NCBI RefSeq assembly: GCF_000737335.2
Contig: NZ_JMCC02000007.1
Coordinates: 1-64,000, forward strand
Length of the DNA stretch: 64,000 bases
Direction of reading: 5' to 3'
DNA from: Enhygromyxa salina
Lineage (GTDB): Bacteria > Myxococcota_A > Polyangia > Nannocystales > Nannocystaceae
The number at the start of each line of letters is the position of its first letter. The first letter of the stretch is position 1. The notes beneath the pieces are model-generated. The model saw only the letters and a list, made by a program, of their open reading frames with translations, was not told the DNA's origin and did no database searches. Positions 19,201-29,770 of the stretch are shown here, piece after piece. Made by a program: the position numbers and the translations under genes.

Positions 19201-22200
19201 GATCAGGGCCTTCCTCACCTGGATCTTTGGCGCTTCAACGGGGCCGCCCTCAATCGAGGGCGGAAAGCCGCGGTCGGGATCCGGGCGTGCCGGCGAGCGT
19301 CTGGCTTCAACGGGGCCGCCCTCAATCGAGGGCGGAAAGCGAGAAGCCCTGTCTGTGTGAGCCGGGGGACGGCTACGTGCTTCAACGGGGCCGCCCTCAA
19401 TCGAGGGCGGAAAGGGGTGTGGCCTCGATCGAAAATCGTTCCGTGGCCAGAAGCTTCAACGGGGCCGCCCTCAATCGAGGGCGGAAAGACCTCGCAGAGC
19501 TGTCGTAGGCAGGCGCGCCGAGTGCCGTGCTTCAACGGGGCCGCCCTCAATCGAGGGCGGAAAGGGGGCCTGACCCGGCGAAGTACGCGGGCGTTACCGC
19601 GCTTCAACGGGGCCGCCCTCAATCGAGGGCGGAAAGCCTGGTCCGGCTTGTCGTCGTCACCAGCGTCGTCATCCTCGCTTCAACGGGGCCGCCCTCAATC
19701 GAGGGCGGAAAGCCTGGTCCGGCTTGTCGTCGTCACCAGCGTCGTCATCCTCGCTTCAACGGGGCCGCCCTCAATCGAGGGCGGAAAGCCTGGTCCGGCT
19801 TGTCGTCGTCACCAGCGTCGTCATCCTCGCTTCAACGGGGCCGCCCTCAATCGAGGGCGGAAAGCCTGGTCCGGCTTGTCGTCGTCACCAGCGTCGTCAT
19901 CCTCGCTTCAACGGGGCCGCCCTCAATCGAGGGCGGAAAGGCCTCGCGGCTCCGCTGACCGTGCCCGAGGTGCTGCGCTTCAACGGGGCCGCCCTCAATC
20001 GAGGGCGGAAAGGATCCCGGCGTCTGACAGCCGCGCGCCGCCGGTCAGCTTCAACGGGGCCGCCCTCAATCGAGGGCGGAAAGCGGGTCCAGGGCGTTGT
20101 CCACCGGCGACTGGCTGGCTTCAACGGGGCCGCCCTCAATCGAGGGCGGAAAGCGGTAGTGCTCGCCACGGTACACGACGTCCACGTGCAAGCTTCAACG
20201 GGGCCGCCCTCAATCGAGGGCGGAAAGCGGCAATCCCTATCACCCAAGCCCAGACGGACCACAGGGCTTCAACGGGGCCGCCCTCAATCGAGGGCGGAAA
20301 GTGCCGGGCTTCGTGAGAGCTTCGTCAGTGAGCGCGGCTTCAACGGGGCCGCCCTCAATCGAGGGCGGAAAGGGAAAAGCTGTGCGTGGTCCCCCCGGTC
20401 TGCCACGGCCGCTTCAACGGGGCCGCCCTCAATCGAGGGCGGAAAGCCAGTTAGTGGTGACGATGCGTACCGTGGACCGTGCGGCTTCAACGGGGCCGCC
20501 CTCAATCGAGGGCGGAAAGGAGCCTCGGGTCGCTCCGGGGACCGGTTCGTTTCGTCGCTTCAACGGGGCCGCCCTCAATCGAGGGCGGAAAGGGCCACCA
20601 GTGTTCCCACCGGGACTCCAGCATCTCGAACTGCTTCAACGGGGCCGCCCTCAATCGAGGGCGGAAAGCGGGATCCGCGACGTCGAGAACGGCGTCGTCT
20701 ACCTGCTTCAACGGGGCCGCCCTCAATCGAGGGCGGAAAGGAGGACGGCGCGATCGCCAAGTACCACGAGGCGTGTAGCACGCTTCAACGGGGCCGCCCT
20801 CAATCGAGGGCGGAAAGGAGAACCAGACCGGCATCACGCCGGTCCGACCGTCGAAGCTTCAACGGGGCCGCCCTCAATCGAGGGCGGAAAGTGCCCGATC
20901 CCGCGGTCCAGTCGATACGATCGCGCGAGGTGCTTCAACGGGGCCGCCCTCAATCGAGGGCGGAAAGCGAGGCCATGCTGGTCACGCGAGCGGCACCACT
21001 CTAGCTTCAACGGGGCCGCCCTCAATCGAGGGCGGAAAGGAGCGGTGGCGGAAGATCTGCCGATGGTGGGGCCGCGCTTCAACGGGGCCGCCCTCAATCG
21101 AGGGCGGAAAGGCGTCGGCCTGCGCGGCGCCCCAGCTCCCGGGCTCAAGCTTCAACGGGGCCGCCCTCAATCGAGGGCGGAAAGGACACACGCCGGCTGC
21201 GATGGCGAGGTGCATCGGCTCAGTCGCTTCAACGGGGCCGCCCTCAATCGAGGGCGGAAAGAGGCCGTGGACCCTCGCCACCTCGGGCTGATCCTCGGGC
21301 AGCTGCTTCAACGGGGCCGCCCTCAATCGAGGGCGGAAAGCAGAGCAGAAAGCAAGCTCGCAGCCAAACTATTTTGCTTTGCTTCAACGGGGCCGCCCTC
21401 AATCGAGGGCGGAAAGTGACCTTTACGAAGCGTTCAAAGCCAAGGGCTATTACAAGCTTCAACGGGGCCGCCCTCAATCGAGGGCGGAAAGTAGCGGGGA
21501 CGTTGCCCCGGTCGGGGTGCGTGTAGATGCTTCAACGGGGCCGCCCTCAATCGAGGGCGGAAAGCTGGTAGCTTGCCCACTGCTCGGGCGACATCATCTT
21601 GCAGCTTCAACGGGGCCGCCCTCAATCGAGGGCGGAAAGTCGAGCGGCTCGAGAAGCTGGCGCGCGAGCGGTCGGGCTCGCTTCAACGGGGCCGCCCTCA
21701 ATCGAGGGCGGAAAGCCTGCGCAGCGGGCGAATCATACTGTTGCTTGTCGCCGCTTCAACGGGGCCGCCCTCAATCGAGGGCGGAAAGAGCACCACCCGG
21801 CGTGGGCGCGTTGCAGTAGGTACGCGAGCTTCAACGGGGCCGCCCTCAATCGAGGGCGGAAAGCTCCGACAGCAGGATCAGAGGCTGGCCAACCGTCCCA
21901 GCTTCAACGGGGCCGCCCTCAATCGAGGGCGGAAAGCCATGGTCTGCCGCCGCGAGCAGACGCACCGCAGCGCTTCAACGGGGCCGCCCTCAATCGAGGG
22001 CGGAAAGGACTTGCGCGCGGGGCTGCTCGAGGCCAGCACCGCGACGTGCTTCAACGGGGCCGCCCTCAATCGAGGGCGGAAAGATCCCGTCGGGCTCCAC
22101 CCAGTACACGGGGCCGTCGAGCTTCAACGGGGCCGCCCTCAATCGAGGGCGGAAAGAGCTCGAGAAGAACTCGCGGAGTTCCTCGCGCCTCACATGGCTT

Positions 22201-24975
22201 CAACGGGGCCGCCCTCAATCGAGGGCGGAAAGACATGAACAGCGGGCGCCGTGTGCCACCTGGTGTTGACCTGGGCTTCAACGGGGCCGCCCTCAATCGA
22301 GGGCGGAAAGCCACGCTGCACCAACGACGGACCCGAGCTGGTACCTGCTTCAACGGGGCCGCCCTCAATCGAGGGCGGAAAGAGCCTGGGTCTCGACGTC
22401 GTCGCGGCGCCAAGCGGGCTGCTTCAACGGGGCCGCCCTCAATCGAGGGCGGAAAGTGGTCTGCCGTCCGTCATGCACTGGGTCGATACGGCGATGCTTC
22501 AACGGGGCCGCCCTCAATCGAGGGCGGAAAGACCCTGCCTAACGGATCGATCAAGGCGCTCACGCTCGTGGACGTGCTTCAACGGGGCCGCCCTCAATCG
22601 AGGGCGGAAAGAATGACTAGGTACTTCATGGTGCTCCTAGCAAATGCTTCAACGGGGCCGCCCTCAATCGAGGGCGGAAAGAGGAAGCGCGAGGTAGCGG
22701 CACAAAAGCGGCTAGCCGCTTCAACGGGGCCGCCCTCAATCGAGGGCGGAAAGCGAGCGGAAGATGCCGCGCCCGCGCATGGCCGCGCTGCTTCAACGGG
22801 GCCGCCCTCAATCGAGGGCGGAAAGCTCGAGCAGCTGCGCGCCGCCGCCCGCGTCGGTCGGCTTCAACGGGGCCGCCCTCAATCGAGGGCGGAAAGGGGA
22901 CGGGCAACGGCCGCACGCTCGAGGTCACGGCGGATCTGCTTCAACGGGGCCGCCCTCAATCGAGGGCGGAAAGGGGCTGGCGCAAGCACGTCTATGGCCA
23001 TGGGCTGTGGACAGCTTCAACGGGGCCGCCCTCAATCGAGGGCGGAAAGCCTGCTGGCGAACCGCACTTAGCAACACGTTTTCGTGCTTCAACGGGGCCG
23101 CCCTCAATCGAGGGCGGAAAGGACCGACCCTGCTCGATACGTTCCACGTCACGGTGGCCCCCGCTTCAACGGGGCCGCCCTCAATCGAGGGCGGAAAGTC
23201 GGCGTCGTGCGCTGCTGCATCCACTGGCCGGCTGGGCTTCAACGGGGCCGCCCTCAATCGAGGGCGGAAAGTTCACCTTCCATGCAACAACTGGGAGACC
23301 TGCTCTGTGGGCTTCAACGGGGCCGCCCTCAATCGAGGGCGGAAAGAACGTCTGGCGGGGATCGATCCCCGCGGGGATGAGGCTTCAACGGGGCCGCCCT
23401 CAATCGAGGGCGGAAAGGCCTCGACGTACGCTCGTCCTGGAACCAATGCCCTCTAGATGCTTCAACGGGGCCGCCCTCAATCGAGGGCGGAAAGGTGAGG
23501 GGCGAAACCCGCGGGTCAGGCTGCCCAAGCCGCTTCAACGGGGCCGCCCTCAATCGAGGGCGGAAAGGTTACCTCATCGTCGATCTCGACGCCCTCACGC
23601 GCGCTTCAACGGGGCCGCCCTCAATCGAGGGCGGAAAGAAACCGGTCGATCTTGGTCGCCACCCTGTAGGGGTGCTTCAACGGGGCCGCCCTCAATCGAG
23701 GGCGGAAAGGCGTTCACCCTGCTGGCGCCAGCGGCCGCGCCCCCGCGGCTTCAACGGGGCCGCCCTCAATCGAGGGCGGAAAGGACTCGCTCGTCGTGCG
23801 ACTCGACGGCACGGGCGATCAAGCGCTTCAACGGGGCCGCCCTCAATCGAGGGCGGAAAGAAGCAACTCAACAACGAGTACGTCGCGCGCCAACAGGTCA
23901 GGGCTTCAACGGGGCCGCCCTCAATCGAGGGCGGAAAGTCGCGTCGAGCGCCTGCATGGGCCGCGGCAGGGCGTTCGCTTCAACGGGGCCGCCCTCAATC
24001 GAGGGCGGAAAGCACATGGGTGCGCTGTCACAAGTCAGCAACAGGCCCGGACGCTTCAACGGGGCCGCCCTCAATCGAGGGCGGAAAGCTCGTCTGGCCG
24101 GTGGGTCAGGGTTCGAGTGTGGGGGTGCTTCAACGGGGCCGCCCTCAATCGAGGGCGGAAAGGCGCGTTGAACTGCTGCAAGAACGATTGAAAGCCGCTT
24201 CAACGGGGCCGCCCTCAATCGAGGGCGGAAAGGCGGACCCATCAACATCATTGCAAGGCGACGCAATGTTGCTTCAACGGGGCCGCCCTCAATCGAGGGC
24301 GGAAAGCCGTACACCCGTCCAGCTCAGGCCCGCTCGCGTCTCGACCGCTTCAACGGGGCCGCCCTCAATCGAGGGCGGAAAGGACCGGGCTCGAGTTCCC
24401 GTGGCGGGGGCGGGTGTTCTGGCTTCAACGGGGCCGCCCTCAATCGAGGGCGGAAAGCAACCCGCCCACCGGGTCTGTCTGCGACCCCTTCGATTCGCTT
24501 CAACGGGGCCGCCCTCAATCGAGGGCGGAAAGGACAGCCCATTCTGCGCCGCCACGTCAGCAAGCGCGGGGCGCTTCAACGGGGCCGCCCTCAATCGAGG
24601 GCGGAAAGTCGGTGGGCACGGATCAGCGTGCACCTGACCACGTCGCTTCAACGGGGCCGCCCTCAATCGAGGGCGGAAAGACCTCGTGCGCCGCATCACC
24701 GTCGCCCCCGAGGTCGTCGCTTCAACGGGGCCGCCCTCAATCGAGGGCGGAAAGGGCTGCTCGTGCACGCGCTCGGGGCGGGCGCTCGCAAGCTTCAACG
24801 GGGCCGCCCTCAATCGAGGGCGGAAAGGGGATGCTTGGCCGACCTGTCCCCACTGTACATGGCCAAGCTTCAACGGGGCCGCCCTCAATCGAGGGCGGAA
24901 AGAGACCAGGATCGACGGGTCGCGCTCGCCGTTCGGGTCGCTTCAACGGGGCCGCCCTCAATCGAGGGCGGAAAG
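16229..24975 (-). CRISPR. Type I-G CRISPR array, 119 repeats
   Basis: Hand count gives 119 copies of a 36-bp repeat and 118 spacers of about 33-43 bp. On the plus strand the repeat begins GCTTCAACGGGGCCGCC and ends GAGGGCGGAAAG. An 8-bp stem CCGCCCTC/GAGGGCGG with a four-base loop sits in the middle. Almost every copy is identical. Exceptions are the first (16229, loop AATC to CATC) and the fifth (16517, GGGG to AAGA), both leaving the stem intact. On the minus strand the repeat ends in GTTGAAGC, like the 3' end of many type I repeats, so transcription most likely runs leftward from the cas-proximal side. Degenerate repeats at the left fit that end being oldest. The same 40-bp spacer occurs four times in a row (19637-19904), and another twice (16622-16661, 16698-16737). 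Confidence 0.98.
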
Positions 24976-25329
24976 AGTTCGCTCGCAACCTACCAGAATC
25001 ACGGGCTTTTTGACAACCTCCTGCACGCAGGGCGATTTCGCTCGCCTCGCGGAGGCCATCTTGTTCAACTTTCCAATTTTGAAACAGCGTCCCCGCCCCC
25101 CTTGCATCCCGAATTCCGCACTTTGCACGCAAGACCGGGGTTTCATTGCGTCAGACCCCGCGTGCAGCGACTTCAACCTTCTAACCTGAACACAAACCCA
25201 GGTCAATCTGAACGCAAATCCAGGTCGATGAAAATCCCCAAACAATCATGAACCAACCGCCACCCATCGTCACAAGCTCCAACCACATCCCCCCCAGCAA
25301 ACCCCTGAACTCCAACCGCCCCGCCACTC
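24976..25329 (-). promoter_or_regulatory. CRISPR leader and divergent cas promoter region
   Basis: This 354-bp non-coding stretch separates the last repeat from cas4/cas1 and is visibly richer in A/T than its surroundings, as leaders are. It should contain the array promoter (reading left) and the cas promoter (reading right). Two tandem 22-bp direct repeats occur at 25186-25207 and 25208-25229 (CTGAACRCAAAYCCAGGTCRAT, three differences), a likely binding site for a regulator or for integration factors. No exact -10/-35 boxes can be asserted. Confidence 0.65.
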
Positions 25330-27057
25330 ATGCAATCCCCACAATTCACCGCCGCCCACGCCGACGCTGACCTACTCCCGGTGCGCATGTGCAACGAACT
25401 CGTCTATTGCGAGCGCCTCTTCCACCTCGAGCACGTCCAGGGCATATTCGTCGATTCGGCCGACACAATCAACGGCCGGGCAGAGCACGAGCGCGCGGAA
25501 CAAAACCGCGGCCGCCGGCGCAGGTCCTCAAAAACGGCAGACGAACTCCCACCGTGGCCGAATGCCCCAAGAAGCCTCGAATTCATCTCAAACGAATGGG
25601 GCATTCGCGGCAAGATCGACTTCCTCGAGGTCGAAGACGAACAGGCAATAGTCGTCGAAACCAAACATGGAAAGCCTCCCAAGCCTGGCCCCCAGAAGTG
25701 GCAGGGACTCGAGCTTCCAGAGGGCGCGTGGCCAGCCGACACTGCCCAGATCGGCCTATACCTGGCGATGCTCCGCGAGTATGGTCTCGACGCCCAAGTG
25801 GGTCGCATCTACTACCGCGCCTCGCGTTCCACCGTCTCGATCGAGTGGTCAAACGAGCTCGAGACCTTTCTTCACGCCGTGCTCCGGCGCGCCCAAGAAG
25901 TCGGCGAGCTGACAACACCACCCGAACCGCTGCGTGATAGCCCCAAGTGCCCCGGTTGCTCGCTGCACGAGGTCTGCCTCCCCGACGAGCATTTCTCGTT
26001 GCAGGAGCACCAGCCCCCAACGCGTCGGCTCCCGATCGCCCGCGACGATCGCTATGTCGTACACGTCACCACGCCAGGCTCAAAGGTGTGCAAAGACGGC
26101 AACGCGCTACGCATCGAACCGCGCGAGGGCGAGCCCACGCGCGTGTTACTCAAGGACATCTCCCATGTGTCGGTGTTCGGCCCGTCGCAGATCACGGCGC
26201 AGTGCTTTGGCGGCCTGCTCCGCGATGGCATCGGCGTTTCTCACCACACCACCACGGGCACGCTGCTCGGTGTGAGTGCGCCAATTGCCACGCGCAACGT
26301 CGGCCTGCGTCGCGCCCAATACCGGGCCGCCGACGACCCCACCAAGTGCATCGAGGTCGCCCGCGCGCTGGTGGTCGCCAAACTTCGCAACCAACGCACG
26401 GTGCTGCGCCGGCAACTTCGGCAGCCCGGCGCTGGTGAGGCCGCACTACGTGAGGCGGTCGAGCACATGACACTGTCGGTCCGCTGGGCCGAGCGAGCCG
26501 CGACCCTAGATGTGCTACGCGGCTACGAGGGCGACGCCGCCCGGAGCTACTTCGGCGCGCTGCCTTCGACGCTGCCCGAAGACTGGCGGGCGGATTTGGC
26601 GGGGCGCTCGCGCCGGCCCCCTCGGGATCGGGTCAATGCCATGCTCAGCTTCGCGTACTCGCTGCTGACCCGCGAAGCGATCGCGGCGATCGGCCGCGTG
26701 GGGCTGGATCCGATGCTCGGCTTCTTTCACTCGATGGTCCCCGGTCGCCCTGCCCTCGCTCTCGACCTGATCGAGCCGTTTCGCCCGGCGTGGTCAGACA
26801 CCGCGGTGCTCCGGTTGATCAGCACCAGTGGAATCGATCGACGAGACTTTACGGTCATTCCGGCTGCGGTCTACTTGAACAACGCCGGGCGAAAGAAGCT
26901 CATCGGCGCGCACGAGCGGCGCGCTCGTGAAGAGACGAGCCATCCGCGCTTCGACTACCGCATGTCCTACCGCCGAATACTCGAGCTCGAGGTGCGCGTG
27001 CTCAGCAAGTTCCTGGCAGGTGAAATCGACGAGTACGTCCCGATCTGGACCCGTTGA
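25330..27057 (+). CDS. cas4-cas1: Cas4/Cas1 fusion (spacer acquisition integrase)
   Basis: 575-residue fusion typical of type I-G loci. The N-terminal about 220 residues are Cas4, a RecB-like nuclease with an Fe-S cluster: Cys21, Cys27, Cys207, Cys210 and Cys216 are the cluster ligands, and GKIDFLEV plus VVETKHG hold the metal-binding Asp and the E-x-K. The Cas1 part begins near residue 240 (RYVVHVTTPGSKV) and keeps the metal ligands Glu400 (YEGDAAR), His467 (GFFHSMVPG) and Asp479/Glu482 (LDLIEPF). Cas4 selects prespacers with a suitable PAM and Cas1, with Cas2, inserts them at the leader end of the array. It is the first gene of the cas operon and faces away from the array. All catalytic residues seem intact, so adaptation is plausibly active. 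Confidence 0.96.
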   Translation: MQSPQFTAAHADADLLPVRMCNELVYCERLFHLEHVQGIFVDSADTINGRAEHERAEQNRGRRRRSSKTADELPPWPNAPRSLEFISNEWGIRGKIDFLEVEDEQAIVVETKHGKPPKPGPQKWQGLELPEGAWPADTAQIGLYLAMLREYGLDAQVGRIYYRASRSTVSIEWSNELETFLHAVLRRAQEVGELTTPPEPLRDSPKCPGCSLHEVCLPDEHFSLQEHQPPTRRLPIARDDRYVVHVTTPGSKVCKDGNALRIEPREGEPTRVLLKDISHVSVFGPSQITAQCFGGLLRDGIGVSHHTTTGTLLGVSAPIATRNVGLRRAQYRAADDPTKCIEVARALVVAKLRNQRTVLRRQLRQPGAGEAALREAVEHMTLSVRWAERAATLDVLRGYEGDAARSYFGALPSTLPEDWRADLAGRSRRPPRDRVNAMLSFAYSLLTREAIAAIGRVGLDPMLGFFHSMVPGRPALALDLIEPFRPAWSDTAVLRLISTSGIDRRDFTVIPAAVYLNNAGRKKLIGAHERRAREETSHPRFDYRMSYRRILELEVRVLSKFLAGEIDEYVPIWTR

Positions 27058-27058
27058 G

Positions 27059-27358
27059 ATGCCACGGCACTATCTCGTCACCTATGACATCAGCAACGAC
27101 CTGCGCCTACGAAGGGTCCACGCAATTGTGCGTGACTTTGGTCAGCCCGTTCAGTACTCGGTGTTTCTTGCCCGGCTGAGCGACGCCCAGAAGGCCGAGC
27201 TCACGCGCCGACTCGGCCACACGATCCACCACGAGGAGGATCAGGTGCTGCTCTTCGACCTCGGTCGCGCTCATGGCCAACACGAGATTGAGCTTCCCTC
27301 CCACGAAGTGATCGGACGATCACTCGAATGCGACACCCGTCGTGTCGTCGTGCTCTAG
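27059..27358 (+). CDS. cas2: Cas2
   Basis: 99-residue ferredoxin-fold protein that dimerises and bridges two Cas1 dimers in the integration complex. It starts one base after the cas4/cas1 stop. The N-terminal strand YLVTYDISND contains the conserved Asp10, followed by LRRVHAIVRDFGQPVQYSVFLARL, which matches the Cas2 pattern (usually R-x-G-x-x-x-Q-x-S-V-F). The C-terminus is slightly longer than in minimal Cas2 proteins. A 63-bp gap separates it from cas3; that gap contains CTATCGACAG and AATCGACAGG direct repeats. Confidence 0.95.
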   Translation: MPRHYLVTYDISNDLRLRRVHAIVRDFGQPVQYSVFLARLSDAQKAELTRRLGHTIHHEEDQVLLFDLGRAHGQHEIELPSHEVIGRSLECDTRRVVVL

Positions 27359-27421
27359 ATTTTTCTATCGACAGTCCTTCAGAGACCCTGTACTCTCTCC
27401 GAATCGACAGGCGCACCAATC

Positions 27422-29770
27422 ATGCAGTTCAGAAAATTCTTCGAGCAGGCGACAGGCAACGCTCCCTATCCTTACCAAGAGGAGTTGGCCACTGGCGACC
27501 AACTCCCGCACCTGCTCGAGGTCCCGACTGGCGCCGGGAAGACCGCTGCGGCCGTGCTGAGCTGGCTGTGGCGTCGCATACACGGCAACGCAAAGATCCG
27601 CAGCGCGACAGGCCGCCGGCTCATATTCTGCCTGCCCATGCGCTCCTTGGTCGAGCAGACCCAGCGCGCAACCCAAGAGTGGTTGGCAGCCCTGGGTCTC
27701 GAACTCGACGTCCACGTGCTCATGGGCGGCGCGATCGCACGCGATTGGGACGACGCGCCCGAACGTGACTCGATCATTATTGGCACACAGGATCAGCTGC
27801 TTTCTCGCGCGTTGAACCGCGGCTATGCAATGAGTCGGTTCCGCTGGCCCATCCAGTTTGGCTGGCTAAACAACGATTGCGTATGGGTCATGGACGAGGT
27901 CCAACTCATGGGCTCAGGGCTCTCGACCAGCGCACAATTGCATGCGATGCGCCAGCAATTTGGCGCATTCGGGCCATGTCACACCATGTGGATGAGCGCG
28001 ACGTTGGCCCGCGGATCCCTTGACACGGTGGATCTGCGCCGAATTACACTGCGGGAGCAGGGGCTCGGTGCGGCAGATCGCAAGGCGCTGAGCAAGCGCT
28101 TGAAGGCCAAAAAGCCGCTCGAGCTGCTGCCCACGGATCCCAAGAAGCCGCTGTCAACGGCCAAGCAGCTGCTGGCGTTGCACAAAGCGGGCTCGTTGAC
28201 GGTGGTCGTCGTCAATCGGGTCACCCGCGCCCGGGAGCTGGCCCAGGCGTTGAGCAAGGCGGCCAATGGCACTCTCGAGGTCACCCTCATTCACTCGCGC
28301 TTCCGCCCACACGAGCGAAGCGAGGCGCAGCGCAAGGCGCTGCAGCCGGGCTGGTCGGGCATCCTGGTCGCCACCCAAGCGATTGAAGCAGGCGTCGACA
28401 TCGACGCTCGGATCCTCGTGACCGAGCTAGCTTCATGGCCATCGCTGGTCCAGCGCTTCGGTCGGTGCAATCGGGCCGGCGCGCGCAAGGACGCTCAGGT
28501 CCTATGGATGGACGTGGCCAGCAAAGACGCCGCCCCCTACACGGCCGAGGCGCTCGACCTGGGCCGCGGGCGCCTGCGCGAGCTCGACGACGTCGGGCCG
28601 GAGTCACTGACCAAGGTTGGCATCGACGACGCTCGCCCGGCGCTGCCAGTGATACGCCGCAAAGATCTCTACTCGCTGTTTGACACCCAGTCTGATCTAG
28701 CCGGGCACGATATCGACGTGAGCGCCTTTGTGCGCGCGACCGAACATGACGCCGATGTTCAAGTGCTGTGGCGGACCTGGGAGGGGGCTCATCCGCCCGA
28801 CGACGCCGCCGCACCCAGGCGCGAAGAGCTATGCCGCGTACCGATCGGCCAGCTCGATACATTGATCAGCACCAAGGCGCCCGCGTGGCGCTGGTCCAGC
28901 CTGCGCGCCACTTGGGAGCGGGTCACCTCGAAACGAGACCTGTACCCGGGGCTCACGTTGTTGATGCCCGTGCAAAGTGGGGGCTACAGCGCCGCGTTTG
29001 GTTGGACCGGCGACAAGCGGGACATTCCCCCAGAAGTGCCGCTCCCGTCCGACGCCGAGCGATCCGACGCTGACGAGGGGGATCCCTGGACCTACAAGCT
29101 CCACGAGTATGTCGAGCTGTCGGTGCACTCCGACGACGTGGTCGGGGTCGTCGCCGAGCTGCAAGCGGGCCTGGGTGAGCTCGCCCTGCCCTGGTCAGAG
29201 CTGACACGCGCGGCTCGCTGGCATGATCTGGGCAAGGCCCACGCCGCGTTCCAGAGCATGCTGACGCAAAAGCTCGAACCTGACGATGAAAGGCGCGACA
29301 AGGTTTGGGCGAAGAGTGATTGGGTTCATTCGGGTAGGTGTGAACGTCCGCACTTTCGCCACGAGCTGGCCAGCGCGCTGGCGTTCCTCGACCAGGGCGG
29401 CAGCGATCTCGAGGTCTATTTGGTGGCGGCGCATCACGGCAAAGTTCGAATGGCGGTCCGGTCCCGGCCGGGCGAGCCCGCGCCCAAGGGCGAACCCAAC
29501 CGGCGCTACGCCCTGGGCGTGTGGGATCGAGATCCGCTTCCACGGGTGGAGCTTGGCTCGGGCGTGGTCTCGACCGCGTGTGAGCTCGACCTGTCGGGCA
29601 TGGAGCTAGGCTGGCAAGACGGCGCGCCCAGCTGGACCGAGCGGAGCTTGAGCTTGCTCGACGAGCACGGTCCGTTTCGCTTGGCCTACCTCGAAGCGCT
29701 GGTGCGAATCGCCGATTGGCGGGGGACTCGCAAGCGCGCCAACTCGAAGGGACGGGGCGGCCATGCCTGA
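27422..29770 (+). CDS. cas3: Cas3 helicase-nuclease, helicase-HD order
   Basis: 782-residue effector that unwinds and degrades target DNA recruited by the crRNA complex. Superfamily 2 helicase motifs are clear: Walker A PTGAGKT (near residue 40), the DEVQ box (near 158), motif III MSATL, motif V ATQAIEAGVDID, and motif VI QRFGRCNRAG. The HD nuclease domain follows the helicase: ARWHDLGKAH (His601, Asp602) and AAHHGKV (about 670). An HD domain C-terminal to the helicase is, from memory, the arrangement in type I-G, whereas most Cas3 proteins have HD first. The gene overlaps csx17 by eight bases, so production is coupled. Confidence 0.95.
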   Translation: MQFRKFFEQATGNAPYPYQEELATGDQLPHLLEVPTGAGKTAAAVLSWLWRRIHGNAKIRSATGRRLIFCLPMRSLVEQTQRATQEWLAALGLELDVHVLMGGAIARDWDDAPERDSIIIGTQDQLLSRALNRGYAMSRFRWPIQFGWLNNDCVWVMDEVQLMGSGLSTSAQLHAMRQQFGAFGPCHTMWMSATLARGSLDTVDLRRITLREQGLGAADRKALSKRLKAKKPLELLPTDPKKPLSTAKQLLALHKAGSLTVVVVNRVTRARELAQALSKAANGTLEVTLIHSRFRPHERSEAQRKALQPGWSGILVATQAIEAGVDIDARILVTELASWPSLVQRFGRCNRAGARKDAQVLWMDVASKDAAPYTAEALDLGRGRLRELDDVGPESLTKVGIDDARPALPVIRRKDLYSLFDTQSDLAGHDIDVSAFVRATEHDADVQVLWRTWEGAHPPDDAAAPRREELCRVPIGQLDTLISTKAPAWRWSSLRATWERVTSKRDLYPGLTLLMPVQSGGYSAAFGWTGDKRDIPPEVPLPSDAERSDADEGDPWTYKLHEYVELSVHSDDVVGVVAELQAGLGELALPWSELTRAARWHDLGKAHAAFQSMLTQKLEPDDERRDKVWAKSDWVHSGRCERPHFRHELASALAFLDQGGSDLEVYLVAAHHGKVRMAVRSRPGEPAPKGEPNRRYALGVWDRDPLPRVELGSGVVSTACELDLSGMELGWQDGAPSWTERSLSLLDEHGPFRLAYLEALVRIADWRGTRKRANSKGRGGHA

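Noticed and set aside
16183..25251. Many long reading frames in all directions across the CRISPR array, encoding repeated peptides such as FNGAALNRGRK or LQRGRPQSRAE
   Set aside because: They arise because the 36-bp repeat has no stop codon in several frames; content is repeat plus random spacer.
27359..27421. Possible internal promoter or small gene between cas2 and cas3
   Set aside because: Only a short direct repeat is visible; too little to call a regulatory site.
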